The notes under the pieces: generated by a model
Database searches by the model: none
Told to the model about the DNA's origin: nothing
What the model saw: only the letters and a program-made list of their open reading frames with translations
In this document: positions 62,401-64,000 of the stretch, piece after piece
Layout: each line of letters opens with the position of its first letter
Position numbering within the stretch: position 1 is the first letter of the stretch
Source of the DNA: Brachypodius melanocephalos
Taxonomy: Eukaryota; Chordata; Aves; Passeriformes; Pycnonotidae
NCBI GenBank assembly: GCA_013398615.1
Contig: VZSR01003022.1
Coordinates: 4,448,810 to 4,512,809 of the forward strand
DNA: 64,000 nucleotides
Reading direction: 5' to 3'
Translations under genes and position numbers: made by a program

Positions 62401-63849
62401 GGGGACATAGTTCTTGCTAGTTGAAGAAATGGAAAGCAATTCTTAGACTAATTCTCACGCCTGTGGTTTAACAGCAAATTTAAGGTTAAATGTTAATAAG
62501 GGAGAGAGGGGCCTCTGGTCCTCACCTGAAACACCACACGAGACTTCTCCAGCAGGTACTGGGAGATGGATGTTCCCACCACGATGCCACTGAGCATAAG
62601 ACAACAGATTCTGTCAGAAGCTGGGGACAGGTTTTCTGCAGACTTGGTTCTCTGCAGATAAGAAAGATCTTAGGGACATAATCTACATGAATTTCCAAAA
62701 TATTTTGACAAAACTGTGGGACTTTCAGAGGAAACCAAGCAAGCACAGAATAAGAAGGAAAGTCCTAACTTGGGTAGGAATAAAGGTGAATTCTCTCAAC
62801 AGTCTGAAACAACAATCAGAGTTCCACAAAGTGTCTGTACCTGACCTGTGAGTGCAACTGGGGTCCTGATAAGGGTTTGATAAGTAGGAGAGGAGCTGAA
62901 CAGCAATGGGACAAAGCCTCCTGCCTGTATGAAATTATTCAGGGTAGTGAGGATGAAGGCCATCTGTGAGTAAATGCAGACAGACCTTACCATGCAGAGT
63001 GAGTGAGCAAGAAAATGGCTCATGAAACCTACTGTAGATAAATGTGAAGTGATGGGTACAGAGCCAGCTTCACATATGAACAGACAGGCTCCAATTTAAC
63101 CATTGCTCCTTAGGACTGAGACCTGAGGGTTTTGATAACAATTCCGAGAAAGAATCAGCTCAGTGCTTGGCAACAGCCAGAAAAAAACCTCAAACAAACC
63201 AACCAAACCCAGACGTTAGAAAGGAGGCAGGCTCAAAACAGAAAGGTGTTTTTCACAGAACTGGTTAGACCTGTGGAACTCTTGTTGAAGGCTGTTGCAG
63301 AGGCATCAAGTTTGTATGAGTCCAAGAGGAAACTGGAAAACCTCAGGAGACTGAGGAAAACTCCTGAGCTGCTGCAAATGTTAAAGAGCTCAAGGGATGT
63401 TGGGGAAAAGGATGTTGTGTGTTTGGGCTGTTCTTGCCTCAGGCAGTGCTTGAGGTCAGTGCTGAGGACACAGCAGGAGATCAGATGGGTCCTCGGTGTA
63501 AACCAGTTCAGCCATTCCTATGTTCTTAATTTAATACTCATCTTGAGAAATAAAATCTGTTCTTTTGCAGAGTAAACACACAAAAAAAGCGAAATAGGAG
63601 TGTAAATTCACCCTCTTCCTACCCTGATGGTAACAAGAGTGAAGGGAAGGGAGGGTTATTGTGTGAACTCTCAGCACTGCTCTACCTGGTCTCACCCAAA
63701 CACCCCTTGGTGGCTGGAGGGACCTGAGGAGATTCTTCAACTCACTGTCGCAGGTGGACATTCAGCAGCTTTCCAAAACGGCTGGAGTTGTCATTGAGGA
63801 TGGTTCTTGCATTTCCAAAACTCTCCAGGATGGGTAGGACATCGCAGGG
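28487..63849 (-). CDS. MYO15B: MYO15B, unconventional myosin XVB (5' end outside window)
   Basis: Actin-based motor with a MyTH4/FERM/SH3 tail, paralogue of the deafness gene product MYO15A. I placed 59 exons whose splice phases all agree, giving about 6.8 kb of coding sequence with no frameshift or stop; only the start of the exon at 61816 is hidden by a gap. Domain order: motor from Switch I to converter (63849-55355), IQ neck (54895-54460), MyTH4 (about 50.8-46.8 kb), FERM-like part, Pro/Gln-rich linker (43.4-39.8 kb), second FERM-like/PH-like part, SH3 (35.7-35.1 kb), MyTH4 (34.9-32.7 kb) and FERM (32.5-28.5 kb). The gene is convergent with RECQL5, as in human, where MYO15B has been treated as a pseudogene in some annotations. 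MYO15A itself is excluded by synteny, not by a tree. Confidence 0.93.
31478..31796 (-). other. MYO15B: GC-AG intron in MYO15B
   Basis: The exon ends ..AATCTTG and the intron starts GCAAGT; the next exon starts after ctgtag. Only this boundary keeps the frame (Gly split g|gt). GCAAGT is the usual form of functional GC donors. Intron length is 319 bp. Confidence 0.8.
32706..34873 (-). CDS. MYO15B: MYO15B second MyTH4 domain
   Basis: Exons 34873-34761, 34654-34591, 34351-34279, 33926-33850, 33476-33400 and 32836-32706. They contain YTMIDFATIHFQ, VPIQASLLRYSDNEINEVA, LMRFMGDQPK, LHDEIYCQVIKQVTYNPQ and MRGWLLLNLLTGYFLPS, the standard MyTH4 helices. The 33850 donor (gtttgt) is weak. Confidence 0.92.
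35126..35714 (-). CDS. MYO15B: MYO15B SH3 domain
   Basis: Exons 35714-35603 and 35289-35126. The SH3 begins VVALRSYIVDDRSLLSFKKG followed by DIIELL and, after the junction, WQFGSSGGRCGLFPTSLVQL. The paired ligand-groove positions (ALRSY, W, P before SLV) are present. A basic stretch follows towards the second MyTH4. Confidence 0.92.
35850..38312 (-). CDS. MYO15B: MYO15B segment before the SH3 (FERM/PH-like)
   Basis: Exons 38312-38197, 37689-37630, 37404-37329, 36846-36728, 36515-36397 and 35991-35850. Signatures shared with MYO15A are NPAWKIFLRKE|VFYPKENFSHPYCLNLLCEQ (split at an exon junction), FRISREEKRKMKDLL, NWANYFSRLFPVQ, ILGVSHRGMRLLKV and FSLKTEQLILHSPKAP. The last three resemble the F3/PH-like lobe of a FERM domain. 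Confidence 0.9.
39764..43391 (-). CDS. MYO15B: MYO15B Pro/Gln/charged linker
   Basis: Exons 43391-43281, 43105-43011, 42438-42229, 41735-41642, 41306-41151, 40919-40718, 40602-40512 and 39971-39764. Composition is biased: Met/Pro-rich, then Gln-rich (LAAQQQAFINQQAMLM), Ser/Pro/Ala-rich, an acidic tract (EEDDEEEEKREELEKRKE) and several Pro-rich blocks that could be SH3 ligands. It is probably disordered. The exon phases agree, which supports these as real despite low sequence conservation. Confidence 0.85.
44724..46148 (-). CDS. MYO15B: MYO15B first FERM-like segment
   Basis: Exons 46148-46076, 45645-45439, 45352-45273, 45084-44987 and 44811-44724. Recognisable text: FSAEVESWMTGEQYAAWILS, CDKKTRGWSISMFTGNTW, GCDFVLDLIGEMEE, then a Pro-rich exon and MENREILTRRMKGGGKIGP. 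This follows the order seen in MYO15A after the first MyTH4. Confidence 0.9.
45826..45841. repeat. Poly(T) tract, 16 bases
   Basis: An uninterrupted T run in the MYO15B intron between 45646 and 46075. Confidence 0.9.
46839..50823 (-). CDS. MYO15B: MYO15B first MyTH4 domain
   Basis: Exons 50823-50766, 49231-49101, 48997-48902, 47334-47099 and 47017-46839. DVGLLEIPAELAALL precedes the domain; INSYPFSSFVKSHFQ, HQESALEINKL and ILRFIGDKSLHGWQEVLLGN form the MyTH4 core, with the RNEIFSQVAAQTWRNP and QRGWVLMATLLSCF helices in one 236-bp exon. MyTH4 domains in related myosins bind microtubules or cargo. The 47099 donor leaves two bases of a split Lys codon. Confidence 0.92.
47335..48901. other. MYO15B intron without other features
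   Basis: This is a 1.57-kb A/T-rich intron inside the first MyTH4 domain. No repeat family or RNA gene is recognised. Confidence 0.5.
49232..50765. other. MYO15B intron with imperfect AT-rich repeats
   Basis: This is a 1.5-kb intron. It contains the diverged ttgtta-unit repeat near 50.13-50.24 kb and otherwise nothing recognisable. Confidence 0.5.
50126..50236. repeat. Imperfect tandem repeat, unit about 20-30 bp
   Basis: Five diverged units each begin ttgtta or ttgttc (ttgttacatc.., ttgttatatcc.., ttgttatatct.., ttgttccac.., ttgttaccc..), often followed by aagttattat. Confidence 0.5.
50824..52353. other. MYO15B intron, nothing further seen
   Basis: This is a 1.5-kb intron between the pre-tail exon and the start of the MyTH4 region. 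I see no element or conserved reading frame. Confidence 0.45.
52354..54895 (-). CDS. MYO15B: MYO15B neck: IQ motifs and pre-tail
   Basis: Exons 54895-54720, 54553-54460 and 52431-52354. The first holds one weak IQ-like stretch (VVTLQRKFRRLLHHRR) and one canonical IQ (VIQAHFRGYQAR, continuing KRYRRL). The second holds a degenerate third one. IQ motifs bind calmodulin or light chains. The third, Glu/Arg-rich exon leads to the tail. A solo LTR sits in the intron between the last two. Confidence 0.88.
53751..54194 (-). mobile_element. Solo LTR of an avian endogenous retrovirus
   Basis: A segment of about 444 bp with near-matching inverted ends: on the minus strand it begins TGGGAATGATGCC and ends GGCATCACTTCA. 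It has a TATA-like ttatatct, then an AATAAA about 75 bp before the 3' end, in the order expected of a U3-R-U5 LTR. It is oriented like MYO15B and lies in the intron between 54460 and 52431. The overall text resembles LTRs I associate with songbird genomes. No internal viral sequence and no clear target-site duplication are seen, so the exact ends are uncertain. Confidence 0.65.
55355..57702 (-). CDS. MYO15B: MYO15B motor, lower 50K to converter
   Basis: Exons 57702-57571, 57408-57283, 56766-56689, 56355-56207, 56114-56069, 55696-55572 and 55472-55355. Landmarks are KPHGILCILDDQ, ATDHTFLQKCHYHHG, FTVQHYAGPVTYQ, KFQQSLQDLTAKL, the SH1-helix strand AFFIRCITPNPRK, and RQLRHSGILEAIHI...GYPVRLPFQTF with the converter. 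The usual RCIKPN or RCLKPN core is RCITPN here. Confidence 0.92.
57001..57019. repeat. Poly(T) tract, 19 bases
   Basis: A T run followed by CCCCC lies in a MYO15B intron. On the gene strand it is poly(A) and is not the polypyrimidine tract of an exon. Confidence 0.9.
58328..59587 (-). CDS. MYO15B: MYO15B motor, TEDS site to relay helix
   Basis: Exons 59587-59474, 59066-59008, 58920-58797 and 58423-58328. They encode SDTEIQIVANLL, the actin-surface loop with the TEDS position occupied by Asp (SYDRIFTPL, 16 residues before DSIAK), Switch II in IVDIHGFE, and the relay helix SLEQLCINFANEHLQWFF. All are compatible with a working ATPase. The donor after 58797 is a weak gttatt. Confidence 0.92.
59592..59662. 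repeat. AT-rich simple sequence
   Basis: A TA/TATC-rich run (tatatattaatatacatatat, tatctatatatc) lies right at the 5' side of a MYO15B motor exon's acceptor. Confidence 0.75.
59983..63849 (-). CDS. MYO15B: MYO15B motor, Switch I to middle of motor
   Basis: Exons 63849-63746, 62589-62526, about 61901-61816 (5' end in the N gap) and 60144-59983. The first carries ESFGNARTILNDNSSRFGK, which includes Switch I (NxNSSRFGK). The second encodes VGTSISQYLLEKSRVVFQ, the third YELLAGLP and the end of LQEAESYFYLNQ, and the fourth the ILQLGNICF strand region. Compared with MYO15A only about a dozen residues should be missing at the gap. The P-loop exon is beyond the right edge. Confidence 0.9.
60947..60967. 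repeat. Perfect inverted repeat, 10-bp arms
   Basis: attaagggct and agcccttaat are separated by one base (g). Confidence 0.9.
61007..61024. repeat. Perfect inverted repeat, 7-bp arms
   Basis: cctcgcc-tgaa-ggcgagg, a GC-rich hairpin with a four-base loop, 40 bp from the previous palindrome. Confidence 0.9.
61170..61313. repeat. A/C-rich low-complexity stretch
   Basis: About 140 bp is made almost only of CAAAA, CCCAAAA and CAACAA units on the plus strand. Open frames crossing it are artefacts of composition. Confidence 0.9.
61653..61686. repeat. 17-bp tandem duplication
   Basis: Two copies of tatgagaaggagc(a/g)gag lie in tandem with one mismatch, in the intron next to the gap exon. Confidence 0.85.
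61902..62001. other. Assembly gap (100 N)
   Basis: Exactly 100 N, the usual placeholder for a gap of unknown size. It removes the 5' end of a MYO15B motor exon whose visible part is 61901-61816. Confidence 0.98.
62590..63745. other. MYO15B intron containing a CR1 fragment
   Basis: This 1.16-kb intron separates the Switch I exon from the next motor exon. Its only recognisable content is the CR1 3' piece. Confidence 0.6.
63227..63535 (+). mobile_element. CR1 LINE 3' fragment
   Basis: Text typical of the CR1 3' region appears in order: gtttttcacagaactggtta, acctgtggaactcttgttga, agaggaaactgg, then agatgggtcctcggtgtaaa followed by cagttcagccattcctatg and gttctta. It is about 310 bp, 5'-truncated, diverged and without coding capacity. 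CR1 is the dominant LINE of birds and other sauropsids. Confidence 0.75.
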
Positions 63850-63939
63850 CTGTAAAGAAAAGAGGGAGGGAACACTTCAGTAGCAGTGACAGGTTTTTAA
63901 ACTCAAAAGGGTTTATCTGGTTGTCAGTTTGAAAAGATT

Positions 63940-63955
63940 AAAAAAAAAAAAAAAA
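63940..63955. repeat. Poly(A) tract, 16 bases
   Basis: An uninterrupted A run upstream of the Switch I exon of MYO15B, near the right edge of the window. Confidence 0.9.
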
Positions 63956-64000
63956 GGGACTTCACTGGTATAATTCTCACATGGGTAAAAGATGTCTTTT

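Overview
The window is vertebrate nuclear DNA, most likely from a bird. It carries spliced genes with GT-AG introns, a CR1 LINE 3' fragment near the right end, a solo retroviral LTR of a kind I associate with songbirds, short introns and little repeat content. The gene order SMIM5 (nested) / RECQL5 / MYO15B matches human 17q25 and, as I recall, chicken chromosome 18. Species is not determinable by eye.

Layout. Positions 1-18505 are one large RECQL5 intron on the + strand. SMIM5 is nested inside it on the opposite strand: its coding exons are at 6561-6435 and 5055-4934, its poly(A) signal is near 3.87 kb, and its probable first exon and promoter lie in a CpG island at 14.2-15.2 kb. RECQL5 then runs + from 18506 to 26298 in 12 in-frame exons. 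These cover the end of the zinc-binding region, the KIX domain, the RAD51-binding segment and the C-terminal SRI domain; the helicase exons lie left of the window. From 28.5 kb to the right edge, MYO15B (unconventional myosin XVB) runs on the - strand. I could place 59 exons (about 6.8 kb of coding sequence, about 2,270 codons), all joined in frame: motor from Switch I onward, IQ neck, MyTH4, FERM-like region, Pro/Gln-rich linker, SH3, MyTH4, FERM and stop. The first motor exons with the P-loop lie beyond the right edge.

RECQL5 and MYO15B are convergent, with candidate poly(A) signals about 320 bp apart. RECQL5 is a nuclear helicase tied to RNA polymerase II and RAD51. MYO15B is an actin motor with a membrane/cytoskeleton-binding tail. 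SMIM5 is a one-pass membrane micropeptide. I see no functional link; the linkage looks like conserved synteny only.

Points for a second look are an apparently intact MYO15B with a GC-AG intron, a coding-like but unassigned block in the SMIM5 3' UTR, and a palindrome/HNF1-like cluster in a MYO15B intron next to a 100-N assembly gap. Exon boundaries were set by reading frame, splice consensus and recalled RECQL5/MYO15A protein sequence. No alignment was run.
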